DNA from: Perognathus longimembris pacificus
Lineage: Eukaryota > Chordata > Mammalia > Rodentia > Heteromyidae
Assembly (NCBI RefSeq): GCF_023159225.1
Contig: NC_063170.1
Location: 20,941,735 to 21,005,734, forward strand
Direction of reading: 5' to 3'
Length of the DNA stretch: 64,000 bases
Made by a program: the position numbers and the translations under genes. The notes below the pieces were generated by a model. It had not been told where the DNA came from. It ran no database searches and saw only the letters and a list, made by a program, of their open reading frames with translations. This document shows positions 1-11,040 of this stretch, in pieces (positions within the stretch are counted from its first letter, which is position 1; every line of letters begins with the position of its first letter).

Positions 1-186
1 CGCATCCGTGGCCCCGAGCTTGGCACACAGCCCTCGCGGCCTCTCCGCTCCCGGGACCCTGGGCAGCGGCTGGAGGCGATGGTCGCACACATCATGAGGC
101 CGAGAAAACGGTGGGTTGGTCCTAGGCCTGTGCCCGACCGGAAGTAGCCCAGGGCCGGAATCAAATCCCCCCCCCCCCCCCCCCCC
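1..186. other. CpG-rich flank and poly(C) tract
   Basis: GC-rich sequence with many CpGs and no recognisable gene. It ends in a run of about 19 C at 168-186. Confidence 0.4.
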
Positions 187-221
187 GCCTGGCTTCAGAT
201 GTCTCTGTTGGTTTGTTGTTG

Positions 222-398
222 TTGTTTGGTGCTGTTTTCTGGAACTTGAGTTCAGGGCCTGGAGCTTTTGTGTTCTAGGCTGGTGCTCGATCACTCAAAC
301 CACAGCTGCACTTGTGGATTTTCTGGTGGTTCATTGGAGATAGGCGTCTCACGGACCTTGCTTTCCAGACAATCTAACCGCGAACCTCAGATCTCAGC
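222..398 (-). mobile_element. Diverged B1-Geo SINE
   Basis: Reverse complement of the 7SL-plus-Geo composite. It keeps the Geo block (GGGCCTGG and a CACTCAAACCACAGCT equivalent) and the AATTGGAGATA-type linker. Confidence 0.55.
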
Positions 399-759
399 CC
401 CTGGGGAGGGCGTGAGCCCGGGCGCGGGGAGGGGGGGGGGGCGGGAGGGCGACAGTCCTATGCACAGGACTCCCCCAAAACTGGGGCTTCGGCAAACTAA
501 GGACACCATGGTGCGGGGCTGGGCTTGGGCGAATGGAAGGACTGGGATTCTGGAACGCTCCTGAGCGGGGATGATGCGCAAATTCGCAGGAACTGGAAAG
601 CGGGGTGCGGGACCCGAGGAGAGGAGCCCCGCCCCCTCCCTCCCTCCCGGCCCGCGCTCCTCGCTGTCCCGCCCTCAGGAAGTTCTGCGCGTGGCTCCCC
701 AGTTGTCCGCGGCTTCCGGGGAGACCCAGGTGGGACCGAGAGGCGGGGCGGGAGTGGAA

Positions 760-830
760 GGGCCGGGCGCAGAGCTGTGCGCACCGGCCGAACCCCGACT
801 ATAAACACGCGGGGCACGCGCTGGGCAGCA
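760..830 (+). promoter_or_regulatory. MT1 promoter: MREs and TATA box
   Basis: TATAAA lies at 800-805, 90 bp before the ATG. An exact metal response element (TGCRCNCGGCCC) is present in reverse orientation at 760-771, and a second core, TGCGCAC, at 778-784. A GC box (GGCGGGGCGG) is at 742-751. These are the usual elements bound by MTF-1 and Sp1 in metal-inducible MT promoters. The assignment is by motif only. Confidence 0.8.
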
Positions 831-894
831 CCGCGCCCTCCCGCAGCCCGCCAATCGCTCACGGCTCCGCGTCTCCGGCTTTCCCGAGCTCCCC

Positions 895-1857
<963 letters not shown>

Positions 1858-1956
1858 TGTGGGGATGCCCTGCTCCCACATGTAAATAGCCATTTGTGTG
1901 TCACTGGATCCTGACGTGTTTCCTGCTGCCCTTTCTCTATGGAGTTAATGCATGAT

Positions 1957-1962
1957 AATAAA
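1957..1962 (+). terminator. MT1 poly(A) signal
   Basis: AATAAA 100 bp after the stop codon, which implies a short 3' UTR typical of metallothioneins. Confidence 0.8.
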
Positions 1963-2282
1963 AGCCTTTGACTTAATTCTGATTCCAGTTTCTTTGTGGT
2001 GGGGAAGGGTGAGGTATGCACCAGAATCTCAAGAGTCTTGTGCTTGGGACTCAAATATGATGCCCAACAAAGCAGTGTATTTCAGAAAGCTGGAGGTTTT
2101 GCTAAGCTGCTCCCTTGGAGGGCATTGTCCTGTATTTGGTGTGGGAGTGGGGAATACCCGGGCCCCTCTATCATGGCAGAAGCCACTCTAGAAATCATTC
2201 AACCTTTCTCATTAAATTCTCTCACTTCCTGGCCCTTAAGGAAGGTTCCTGAACACAAGTGTTGGGTAAGAGATTCAATTTC

Positions 2283-2463
2283 AGGGCTGGGAATGTGGCT
2301 TAGTGATAGTGCTTGCCATGAAGCCCCGGGTTTGATTCCTCAGCACCACTTAAACAGGAAAAGCCGGAAGTGGTGCTGTGGCTCAAGTGGTAGAGTGATA
2401 GCCTTGAGCAAAGTGAAACTCTGGGACAGTCCCTAAGCCCTGAGTTCAAGCCCCAGGACTGAC
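2283..2463 (+). mobile_element. IDL-Geo SINE
   Basis: The left ID-like monomer starts GGGCTGGGAATGTGGC and the right monomer includes GTGGCTCAAGTGGTAGAGTG. It ends GCCCCAGGACTGACA. Confidence 0.8.
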
Positions 2464-2629
2464 AGAGCTCAAACTTCCCAGTGGCTAGAATTCTCTGGAT
2501 ATATTTCAAACTCTATGGAGAAGCCATCATTAGCACATGCTAAGACTTTCTTGATAAATGTAAGGAAAATGAAAGCACAAAATGCCATCTATAGAGTTTA
2601 ACTGAATAAAAGTTGAAGAATTAGACTGA

Positions 2630-2740
2630 CAGCTAGGTGTGGTGGTACTTGCCTGTCATCCCAGCATGTTGGAGGCTGATGTAAAGAGGATCTTGGATTG
2701 GAGGTCAACCTAAGCTACATGGTAAGACCTTTGTTTTGGG
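2630..2740 (+). mobile_element. B1-like (7SL-derived) SINE
   Basis: Contains TGGTGGTACTTGCCTGTCAT and GGAGGCTGA, with no Geo half. Confidence 0.6.
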
Positions 2741-2950
2741 AGAAAAAAAATACTGCACAAATGTTTTGTGCACACTTGAAAAAAAGAACTCAATTTTTGC
2801 TCACTCCACCACCCGGTATAAACTATGAGTACCCTGACCCTAACATCCCACAAAGACCCATCACGACCAGGTCCATTGATGCCTAGGCCTAGGATGACCC
2901 CTGACAGCTTTCTGTTGTGACACAGTTGAGTCTTAAATGTTTTTTTCCTG

Positions 2951-3182
2951 GCTGCCAGGCATCTGTGTCTCATGCCGGTAATCCTAGCTACTCAAGAGAC
3001 TGAGATCTGAGGATTGTGGTTCAAAGCCAGTCTGGGCAAGAAAGCCCATGGGACTCTTATCTCCAATAAACTACCAAAAAAGCCAGCAGTGGAGCTGTGA
3101 TTCAAATGCTAGAGCATTCATGTTGAGCAAAAGAAACCCAAGGACAGCACCCAGGCTGTGAGTTCAAGCCCAAGGACCACTA
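2951..3182 (+). mobile_element. B1-Geo composite SINE
   Basis: A 7SL-like left half (GTAATCCTAGCTACTCAAGA) runs into the Geo right half, ending in GAGTTCAAGCCCAAGGACC. Confidence 0.75.
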
Positions 3183-3185
3183 CAC

Positions 3186-4340
3186 AAAGTTTCTCCCAAA
3201 GTCAATGAATTTCTTTCCTGGGCTACTTCCTATCAGCAAGTGGATGAGGGACTCTGGAGGGATTAGCAGACTTTGAAGGGACAAGCTTTCTCTTAGTAAC
3301 AAAAGCATACAATCATTGATTTCAGGTGAAGCACTTTGTGTGCAAAATGTCCTGGGGTGGGGTGTTTGGGCTACAAGAAGCCGTAGGAGAATGTATGGCA
3401 AGGAGGACCTTGCACCTGTGCCCATTGGAAAGAAGGCTGGCCCAGCCCTGTCCTGCCCTTCACTGTGCACAAAGGAAACAAGCAACTAAGTGAGAGAAGT
3501 GTAGTTAATGCCAGGGAGGAACAGTGACCAGAATCACACAACTATGCACACTACTGTCATGCTCACCCAAGCACTGCAGAAACATGGATCTGTGATACGT
3601 AGGGTATGGGGCTGGTGGGGCGGTGGATGGGGAGGGATCTTGGGATCCTAGGGAATGGGTGACCTGCAAATTGTAGGAACTACAAATAGGCATGGAGAGA
3701 GTCAGGTTGCTAAGGTCCTAGAAGCTTCATGGTGCTGAGCTCACAACCCCTCCCTCCTACAGGAGCTGGCACAGAAGGAAGGTGTTCTACCCACCACTTA
3801 GTCCGGAACAGAGGGTGGGGCAAGGGCAGAACAGTGCCGGTGGGGGAGGGCTACAACCAAGATTCTGTGCCTTGTGACCTGAGAACTTGTGAGAACTGAA
3901 AAGTCCACAGGGACAGGGACATTGTGTGGAGCGAGCGGCTCAGCCTCTCCCTCCAGTGGAAAAGGACCATGAAGAGGCACCCTAAAACATGATTCTGTTG
4001 GCTCTGAGGTTGTGTGCTCTGGCTTTAGGGTGTCCTCCACCAGTCTATGATTGTTAAGTTGAGTGCCTCTGTGATGTACCTCAGCCTTTCTCCCATGAGG
4101 ACATAGAGTGACCTGTGCAAAACTGCAATTGTATTTTAAACAACTCTAACTGTTGCATTCCTTTTTTCTATCTTGCCTTTGTCCTTGCCCTGCCTTGGCC
4201 CCTGCCCTGCCCACGCCCTGGCTCTGTACCTACCTCTGTCTTTGCCCTGCCCCTGCCTCTGCCCCTGCCCCTGCCTTGCCCTGCCTCTAGATCCCACCCC
4301 ACCTCAGCCACCACCTTATCTCTGCAGACGTTACCCCAAG
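3186..4340. other. No gene recognised
   Basis: Mostly unique-looking sequence. Its right part (about 4180-4300) is a degenerate CCCTG-type simple repeat directly downstream of the MT exon relic. Confidence 0.4.
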
Positions 4341-4344
4341 ACAT

Positions 4345-4410
4345 TCTTCTTACAGGAAGTGCATTTGCACCCTTTGTACTTGCAGGAGCCGGTGCAGGTA
4401 CAGGAGCTGC
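4345..4410 (-). pseudogene. Metallothionein exon-2 relic
   Basis: Read on the - strand this is exactly 66 nt, the normal length of MT exon 2. It is preceded by a pyrimidine tract and CCCAG acceptor like that of MT1 intron 1. The translation starts SSCTCTGSC and keeps CKCTSCKK, but one cysteine is changed to Tyr (TGC to TAC), and the donor GT after AAGAAGA has become AT. I found no matching exon 1 within about 1 kb on the right or exon 3 on the left, so only this exon survives. Orientation matches MT2, MT3 and MT4 and is opposite to the intact MT1. It is a dead MT1/MT2-type copy. Confidence 0.85.
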
Positions 4411-4495
4411 CTGGGAGGAGGAGAAACAGAGCAATGAGGAAGGCCACAAAAGTAGTTCACATAGGTAGCCAGCTCAATCCAGAAGCTTCACTATA

Positions 4496-4794
4496 AACAC
4501 CCCCCACCACCCATACCCAGAGCCCCAACCCAACTTAGCCTTCTGTGATTTTATTGGAAAGTATGTGCAAAGTAGAGTTGCTTGAATCCTTTCAGGACAT
4601 CTCAAAATCCATGAGAAGGAACAGTATTTAATTTCTGAGCCTTGGTAAATGTATTCATGCAGAGTAACTGGGATCAAAGAACAAGTGTCTTCTTTTCATA
4701 GGAGAATTTCATAGGTACTTGGAAAAAAAAATAGGTAAAGGTTCCAAACTGGGCATGGTGAAATATGGCTGTCAATATGGCAAAGCCAAGAAGA
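4496..4794. other. No gene recognised
   Basis: AT-richer sequence without recognisable repeat consensus or coding signal. Confidence 0.3.
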
Positions 4795-5045
4795 TGAAGT
4801 AGTTGGTCAGCTTGAACTCTGCGAAATCTGAAAGATCTTACTCTGCACAACGCTCACGTGCAATGCATGTTGCACACTGGGAAAAAGCAGCCAGTGCCTT
4901 AGTGTGTGGAGGACCATGCTTTGCAGAGCACACTGACATCATTCAGAGGCAACAGTGACCAGGACCACAGAAAGGACAGGAGCTGACAGCCGAGACTTCT
5001 TGTGACACAGCTCTGTCTTTTCTCTAGTACAGGGGTTGAACTCAG
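4795..5045 (+). repeat. Paralogous segment A of a local duplicated pair
   Basis: Shares several ordered blocks with 7365-7980: GAAATCTGAAAGATCTT, TTGCACACTGGGAAAAAGCA, AACAGTGACCA, GGACAGGAGC and a TTCTCTAG-type block. The copy near 7.4 kb carries an LTR-like insertion that this one lacks. Confidence 0.6.
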
Positions 5046-5217
5046 AGCCCCAAGCTGCTTGACTGGCTTGCTTGAGGCTGGCATTCTACCACTGGATAGC
5101 AAAAACAGACTTCTACTGTTTATTACTTAGACATGTACTTTCCAGGACTTTTCTGCCTGGCTGGCTTCAAACCATGATTTCTTCTGAGGAACCAGGATTA
5201 CAGGTGTGAGCCACTAG
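5025..5217 (-). mobile_element. Diverged SINE (reverse)
   Basis: Contains GGGTTGAACTCAGAGCCCC, a CATTCTACCACT block and GGATTACAGGTGTGAGCCACT, the reversed 7SL start. Confidence 0.5.
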
Positions 5218-5251
5218 CATTTTGATAGCGCTGTTTTAAAGCTTCCTGCTA

Positions 5252-5462
5252 GGGCTGGGAATGTGGCCTAGTGGCAAGAGTGCTTGACTCCTATACATGA
5301 AGCCCTGAGTTCAATTCCCCAGCACCACATATATAGAAAACAGAAAACAGAAGTGGTGTTGTGGCTCAAATGGTAGAGTGCTAGCCTTAAGCAAAGAGAA
5401 GCCAGGGACCATTGCTCAGGCCCTGAGTCCGAGGCCCAGGACTGGCAAAAAAATAAATAAAA
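5252..5462 (+). mobile_element. IDL-Geo SINE
   Basis: Both monomers are complete, from GGGCTGGGAATGTGGCCTAG to an A-rich AAATAAATAAA tail. Confidence 0.85.
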
Positions 5463-5469
5463 CTCCCTG

Positions 5470-5712
5470 CTAGCTGGACACTGTGTCTCATGCTTATAAT
5501 CCTAGCTACTAAGGAGGCTGAGGTCTGAGGATTGTAGTTCAAAGCCATCTGGGGCAGGAAAGTCGTGAGACATATCTCCAATTAAACATTTATATATATA
5601 CACATAAAAAAGTCGGAAGTGGAGCTGTCGCTCAAGTGGTAGAGCTCTAACCATGAGCAAAACAAGCTCAGGGACAGCACCCAGGCTCTGAGTTCAAGCC
5701 CCAATACACATA

Positions 5713-5756
<44 letters not shown>
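5470..5756 (+). mobile_element. B1-Geo SINE with (CA)n tail
   Basis: Composite SINE ending AAGCCCCAATACACATACT, followed directly by (AC)n at 5714-5756. Confidence 0.8.
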
Positions 5757-5758
<2 letters not shown>

Positions 5759-5929
5759 CCTGCAAAGAATGGATTTGCCACTCAAGTTCCAGCAAAGGGA
5801 CTTGCCAGCATTTTCTTTTAACATGATATGTATGTGATCATTGGATCCAGGTAAAACAGTGTCCATAATATCTTAGAGTAGTGGTGGGCTAGACTACTGG
5901 TGAAAGAATCTGTCCCAGCCATCTCAGGG

Positions 5930-6268
5930 AACCATGCAGAGATAGTCAGGGACAGGAGAAAAATGTTTATAAGGAGGTTTATTAGTGGGACCATATCTTC
6001 CACAGGAGAGAGAGCAATATGGAGTCTGCACCTTATCCAGGTGGTAGCTTACATAACTCTGGGGCTAAAGGGGAAGTAGGTAGGTCAGAGTAGTGAGTGG
6101 GAGTGGCCCATTATAGCTCTAGGGCAGGGAGTTCAGGTATGAGTTGAGCTGGGGGCTAGTGGGAGGGGCAGAGGACCTGAGGTGAGGAAATATTAACACT
6201 AGGCCCTCTAGGTCAGGGAGGATCTTACCCCTGTGCCCCAAGGTCCCTCTAAGCCTAGGGCATTGTTC
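5930..6268 (-). mobile_element. Possible LTR-like element (reverse)
   Basis: On the - strand an AATAAA (TTTATT near 5978) follows promoter-like sequence, resembling a solo LTR. No ends or target duplication could be fixed. Confidence 0.3.
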
Positions 6269-6269
6269 T

Positions 6270-6945
6270 TGTTTAGTTTCACCACTGGCTCTTGAACTCA
6301 GGGCCTTCAACCCTCCCTTAGCTTTTTCACTCAAAGCTAACACCCTAACACTGAAGTGCCAGACTTTGAAGTCAGGCCCCATTTTACCACGTGAACCCCA
6401 CTTTACCACGCGAACCTGAGATAAGCAGGCCCTGTGAGCAGACCCAGGCAAGCCCATTAGGGCCCAGTCGGTCTAGAACTCTTAACCACTGGGAATGCTT
6501 AACTCTAACTGTCCCTAGAATGCCTTGAGCCCTGAGCCAATCAGATTTGTACCTGTATCCTAATCTTGCTTGCCTGAACACCTGATTGTTGTTACTTTGT
6601 TCTTTGCCTTTATGAGCCCTGTGTAATCACAGCTCGAGGCTCCCTCCTAACCTCCGCTGTTGTCGGTGGGTAGGATGAGGCCCGAGTTGCAGCTCGCTTA
6701 AATAAAGCCTTGCCTTGCTATTGCATTTTGGAATGTCTGAGTCTTGGTGGTCTTCTTGATGGTGGTCTTGCGACTTGGCACAACAACACTTGAGCCATAT
6801 CTCCACTTCCAGCTCTTTGGTGGTTAACAGGAGATGAGTCTCTCAGACTTTTCTGCCAGGGCTGGCTTGGAACAAGGAGCCTCAGATCTCAGTCTCCTGA
6901 GTAGCTAGGATTACAGATGTGAGACAATGGTTGGTGTCTGGCAAC
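6270..6945 (-). mobile_element. SINE split by an LTR insertion
   Basis: The Geo half is at 6270-6351 (TTGAACTCAGGGCCTTCAAC through TCAAAGCTAACACCCTAACAC). The rest resumes at 6786 with ACACTTGAGCCATATCTCC and ends in TAGCTAGGATTACAGATGTG. The gap holds exactly one LTR. Confidence 0.75.
6352..6785 (+). mobile_element. Solo LTR of an endogenous retrovirus, copy 1
   Basis: Starts TGAAGTGCCAGACTT and ends CTTGGCACAACA, so the termini are imperfect inverted repeats with TG...CA ends. It is flanked by the 4-bp duplication ACAC (6348-6351 and 6786-6789), as expected of gammaretrovirus-like (ERV1) elements. It has CCAAT near 6537 and AATAAA at 6701-6706. It contains no coding sequence. Confidence 0.85.
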
Positions 6946-6959
6946 CTACAACATTAATA

Positions 6960-7364
6960 GTGAAAAGAACTGAGCCCCGAATTACCCTCTGCTATGGACA
7001 GAAGGACAAAGGAGCGCAATGGCAACACCTATAGACCATGTGTGGGAGGTAGAGGTTGAGGTACTCTGGCCCCTCACTATTTCACCCTGATCTCAGTGGT
7101 GCAGGAATGTGGGCCCTGGAGCTAAGATGAGACCTGGAGTGGGGGAAAGCTGTATGAGTCAGTTCCTGGAAAGCTCTGCTGCCCACTGATCCCCAAACTA
7201 GGAAATGGAAAGGGACAGCAAGAGACCAGGTACTGTGTGGTAAGATGTGGGCCCAAGCATATAGTGGCTCCTTCATGAAGGAGTAGACAGAAAAGGGAGG
7301 TCTGTTCAAGAGATTCTGAGAGGGCTCATCTGGCCCAAAGCCAACGGGCTGTGTGCAGAGTTGA
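6960..7364. other. No gene recognised
   Basis: Unique-looking sequence between the split SINE and duplicated segment B. Confidence 0.3.
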
Positions 7365-7980
7365 AGGACAGGCTGAACTCTGAAATCTGAAAGATCTTTT
7401 CACAGTGCTTACTGGCAATGTGCTTTGCACACTGGGAAAAAGCAGCAGGCTCCTCAATTGTTAAAAAAATGGAGAACAGAACATGAATAGGCCAGACTCA
7501 ATCATCAACAGGCAAGGACTGTGTATTGAGGAACAGCAAGGGGCACAGACCTTCCTTTGGAAGGTGAGGGGGTGAATTTGGGACCAGGCTTATAAGGGGT
7601 CTGAGCAAGGAGGCAGAGGTTATTGACAGCACCATCAAGTCTAGGAAATTGGTAGCTTGTCCTTGGACCCTATAATGGATTGTTTATAGATAGGTTTTAT
7701 ATATAGATGGGCTTAGATGAACTGTCCTGCCTGCACATTAAAGCAGGTCAGCTCATACCTGGGGTTTTTCCTGGTGTCTGTATGAGCCTGGTGCACTAGG
7801 ATGGGGGTCAATCCTTCATCAGTATGTGGAGGGTCATACTTCCCTGAATGCTTTAACTTCCTCAAAGCCAACAGTGACCAAAAAGGTCCACAGGAAGGAC
7901 AGGAGCAGATGGCTGAGGGGTTCTAGTTGTGACTTGCTCTGCCTTCTCTCTAGGACAGAGTTTGAGTAGGGGTGAAGGCC
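7365..7980 (+). repeat. Paralogous segment B, interrupted by an LTR-like insert
   Basis: Same ordered blocks as 4795-5045, but split: the left blocks end near 7455 (TTTGCACACTGGGAAAAAGC) and the right blocks resume near 7825 (TATGTGGAGG, then AACAGTGACCA at about 7870). Confidence 0.6.
7459..7828 (-). mobile_element. LTR-like element (reverse), family 2
   Basis: Similar over its whole length to 36985-37362: GCCAGACTCA, CAACAGGC...GGACTG, TATTGAGG, GGGGTCTGAGCAAGGA and GGGGGTCAATCCTTCAT. Segment A lacks this insert, which supports its being mobile. Confidence 0.65.
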
Positions 7981-8025
7981 TAGATAGAGCCTCAGAGAAA
8001 CAGAGCCCACTTTGGGGCCTTGGGA

Positions 8026-8437
8026 TGAAGTGCCAGACTTTGAAGTCAGGCCCCACTTTACCACATGAACCTGAAAATAAGCAGGCCCTGTGAGCAAACC
8101 CAGGACAAGCTTATTAGGTCCCAGCCAGTGGAGAACTCTAACGACTGGGAATACTTAACTCTAACCGCCCCTAGAATACCTCGAGCCCTGAGCCAATCAG
8201 ATTTGTACCCATAATCTTGCTTGCTTAAACACCTGATTGCTGTAACTTTGTCTTTTGCCTTTATAAGCTCTGTATAATCGCAGCTCGAGGCACTCCCTCC
8301 TAACCTCCGCTGTGTGGGTGGGTAGGACGAGGCCCGAGTTGCAGCTCGCTTAAATAAAGCCTTGCCTTGCTTTTGCATTTCGGAATGTCTGAGTCTCGGT
8401 GGTCTTCTTGGTGGTGGTTTCGCGACTTGGCACAACA
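8026..8437 (+). mobile_element. Solo LTR of an endogenous retrovirus, copy 2
   Basis: Same family and orientation as copy 1, from TGAAGTGCCAGACTT to CTTGGCACAACA, with TATA-like TTTATAAG near 8261 and AATAAA at 8353-8358. Flanks are GGGA and GGGG, a 4-bp target duplication with one mismatch. Confidence 0.8.
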
Positions 8438-8654
8438 GGGGCACATCACAGAATTGCATAGCACCCCTTTGCCTTTGGCTACTGAAGGTGGAGGAATGTG
8501 TGCCTGACACTATCTGATGTCCTCATCCCTCCTTAACTCTGACACCACCCACACCCTGTCCTCACTGCCCACCACTGCCCCCACCCATGTTCCCAAAACT
8601 CAATCACTAGTCCTGATTGTCTCTCTCAGCCCATCTACAGTGCTTTCAGTTGTT

Positions 8655-8888
8655 GATGTTATTGGTCTTGGGATCAAACTCAGGGCCTGGGTGCTATCTC
8701 TGAGCTTTTCCGTTCAAGGCTAGTGTTCTACCTCTTTTGAACCATAGCTCCATTTCCAGCTTTTTCTGTTACTAATTGGAGATAAGTCTCATGGACTTTC
8801 CTGCCTGGGCTGACTTGGATCCTTGATACTCAGATCTCAGCTTCCTGAGTAGGTAGGATTAGAGCTGTGAGCCACCCACACTGGGCTC
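8655..8888 (-). mobile_element. B1-Geo SINE
   Basis: Reverse composite. It includes TCAAACTCAGGGCCTGGGTG, the linker TAATTGGAGATAAG and CTCAGATCTCAGCTTCCTGA. Confidence 0.75.
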
Positions 8889-8889
8889 A

Positions 8890-9390
8890 CCCATAGTGCT
8901 TTGTCCTCAGCCTCTTTTTCCAGAGTCTGTGGGAAACCCAAGCCTGACTATCATGTCTCTTGATCTAGGTGAATGTTGGTGGGGTACAGGGAACTTGTGG
9001 TATGAAGGACTGGCCTTGCATAGGACCTTGCTCCACACTGCTGTTCTCTGCCCATATTTCAGTCCCAGTGATCTTTCTTTCCTTTTGGATACAGCAACAC
9101 ATTCATAGGTTAGCTCTCTTGTATTCTTCTCCTGGAGAAGGTGTATAGGCACATTATCCCTGATTTTCTTTGCATAAAATTCTCCTGACAATCTTCCTTT
9201 CTTTCTGTCTTTTTCCTTTCTTTTTTTTGGGGGGGAGGGGAGAAGTGAAGCTGCAAGTTCTAAAAATGGAAGATGTTCGTTGTCAGAAAGGGATAAATAG
9301 TTATACATAACAAGAATACCCTACCTAAATAAGAAGGCTAGAAATGTAGTTATCCCTGTAACAGTGTTTCTATTATAGGTCTGTGTCAGC
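8890..9390. other. No gene recognised
   Basis: Unique-looking sequence with a pyrimidine-rich stretch followed by a G run near 9196-9242. Confidence 0.3.
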
Positions 9391-10005
9391 TCCTATCTGT
9401 AAGGAAACTGAATCATAAGTATTGTATACCAGACACATAGGTGGGCCTCGAACCCACGACAATAAAGTTGCCAGCACTCAGTCAATTGGGCTAGGAGTCT
9501 ATTTAGCTGTGCATAGCATCTGTCCCACATCTTCAGGATGGTGAAGAACAGTCCTGGGCCTAAGTGGGGCCGGGTTTTTAAAGGCAAAAATCACATGTAC
9601 CACACGCAGGTGGTCATGTAAGGCATGCAGGTGGTCAGGGAAGTTAGGCAAAGCAAGCAAAGCAGACATACAGAAGCAGAATTGGCAGTCCGTGATTACA
9701 ACAGCAATTACTATTCCTTAAACTCTGGTAAACAAAGCAAGCAAAGCATTAAGCCATTTGGCAAGAAAAATACTCTTTGTTCAATTCTTGGCTCTGGGTT
9801 TGACCGGCATTTATTTAACTTAATTTTAAATCTTTATCTCTGGAATTTTATACTGGTCTTATTATTTTCTTTTGCAAAGGTCAAGCAGCTCTTGGTCACG
9901 CTGCTTTTGTCTCTTGTTATTTGGCTTAAGTTTGCCCTTATCCAGGTCTACTACCTCGTCTAAGCCTGCTGTTTCTAGGGACTCAAAAAAGGGGGCTCCC
10001 CGACA
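9390..10005 (-). mobile_element. Possible LTR-like element (reverse)
   Basis: Read on the - strand it begins TGTCGGGGAGCCCCC at 10005, a start typical of betaretrovirus/IAP-like LTRs. The other end is not fixed, and no coding frame is recognisable. Confidence 0.4.
9431..9500 (-). pseudogene. tRNA-like sequence
   Basis: On the - strand this 70-nt stretch has a perfect T arm (GTGGG, 7-nt loop TTCGAGG, CCCAC) with a box B match GGTTCGAGGCC. It also has a box A-like TAGCCCAATTG and matching AGAC/GTCT ends. The anticodon arm is malformed (5-nt loop CTTTA) and the variable region is missing, so it is at best a decayed tRNA or tRNA-derived element. Confidence 0.35.
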
Positions 10006-10099
10006 CCTTCCACTCATCTTTTTCTAGGCTCATCTTTTTCTAGGACTAAAGGTGAATTTCTTGGTCTGGATGTCTCAATAACGGTATCAGACTAAAGAA

Positions 10100-11040
10100 A
10101 AGGCTGAAAGTGGTGAACTCAACAGACTTTTATTTCAGAGGCAAAAGCCTGAGAGGGAAAGCCAGAGAGTGGAGAGACAACAACATGCTATCTTACAACT
10201 GAGGTCTGTGTGTCTGTCTGTGTGTGCGCATGCGCGCGTGGGCACTGATGGTGCTGATCGTGGGGCTTGAATCAGGTCCTAGGCACTGTCCCAGAGCATC
10301 TTATGCTCAGTTCAAGGCTATATCACATAAGGCACAGCTCCATTTCCGGAGTAGTACATCGGAGATAAGAATCTAGGGGCCTTTCCTGTCCCAGGCTGGC
10401 TTCGGGCCACAATCAGATCTCAGCTTCCTGTGTAGCTAGACTTCTAAAAAAGTGAGTTTCTAGTGCCTGGCTGAGGTCTATTTATTAGGCAAGGAGAGTG
10501 AACTCAAGTGGGGAGGGGTCTGAGGTAGTTTGCTGGGAACCAGGAGAAGAGGATCTTCGTGCAGAGATTGAATCTTGATTTATATAGGGAAGCAGCTGTT
10601 TTTAGCAGACTCGTCATCAAATGGTAGCCGCCCTCCCCTCCCTTTCACAAGTTTTCTCCTTTACAACCACAGGGTATGTTTGGGGAGTGGGAGGGGTATG
10701 GGAGGTGATTCAAATTCAGCCAGGTCTGCAGCAAGGACAGTTTTATGGCTGCCAAGGGAAAGGTGCATGTTTTTAGGTTAAAACATTTTCCGTCACCACC
10801 TCCGGTTGAATTGCTTTCATTCACCCATAGCACTAAAGGGAGAGATAGTGTTTTTATGACCATTTTTCAAATCTGCCAGTGTGGCCAGGGCATGTCAGTA
10901 TTATAGCCCAGTACCCGAAAACAGGACCTCCGACTCAGATAAACAGGGCAAGGAGTCTTGATTAAGCCCTGTCATCTACACTCTTCTAAGCCCTGAGCCT
11001 TTTTTAAAGGTTACAGCCATATCAGCCATATACAGATAGC
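10100..11040 (-). mobile_element. Possible LTR-type element containing a SINE
   Basis: Non-SINE sequence on both sides of the SINE at 10208-10470 has TTTATT motifs (AATAAA on the - strand) and promoter-like features. The type is uncertain. Confidence 0.3.
10208..10470 (-). mobile_element. B1-Geo SINE with TG/CA tail and 9-bp TSD
   Basis: Flanked by CTGAGGTCT at 10199-10207 and 10471-10479. Its tail on the - strand is an imperfect (CA)n (10208-10240). Confidence 0.75.

Noticed and set aside
4345..4410. A functional fifth metallothionein gene
   Set aside because: Only one exon is present, the splice donor is mutated and a metal-binding cysteine is lost.
6352..8437. The two same-orientation LTRs as the ends of one provirus
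   Set aside because: The interval contains the second half of the SINE that the first LTR interrupts plus other unrelated repeats, and the first LTR has its own target duplication; they are two solo LTRs.
9441..9460. Retroviral primer-binding site
   Set aside because: The match is to a tRNA T arm, not to the 3' acceptor end, and it is not placed directly after an LTR end.
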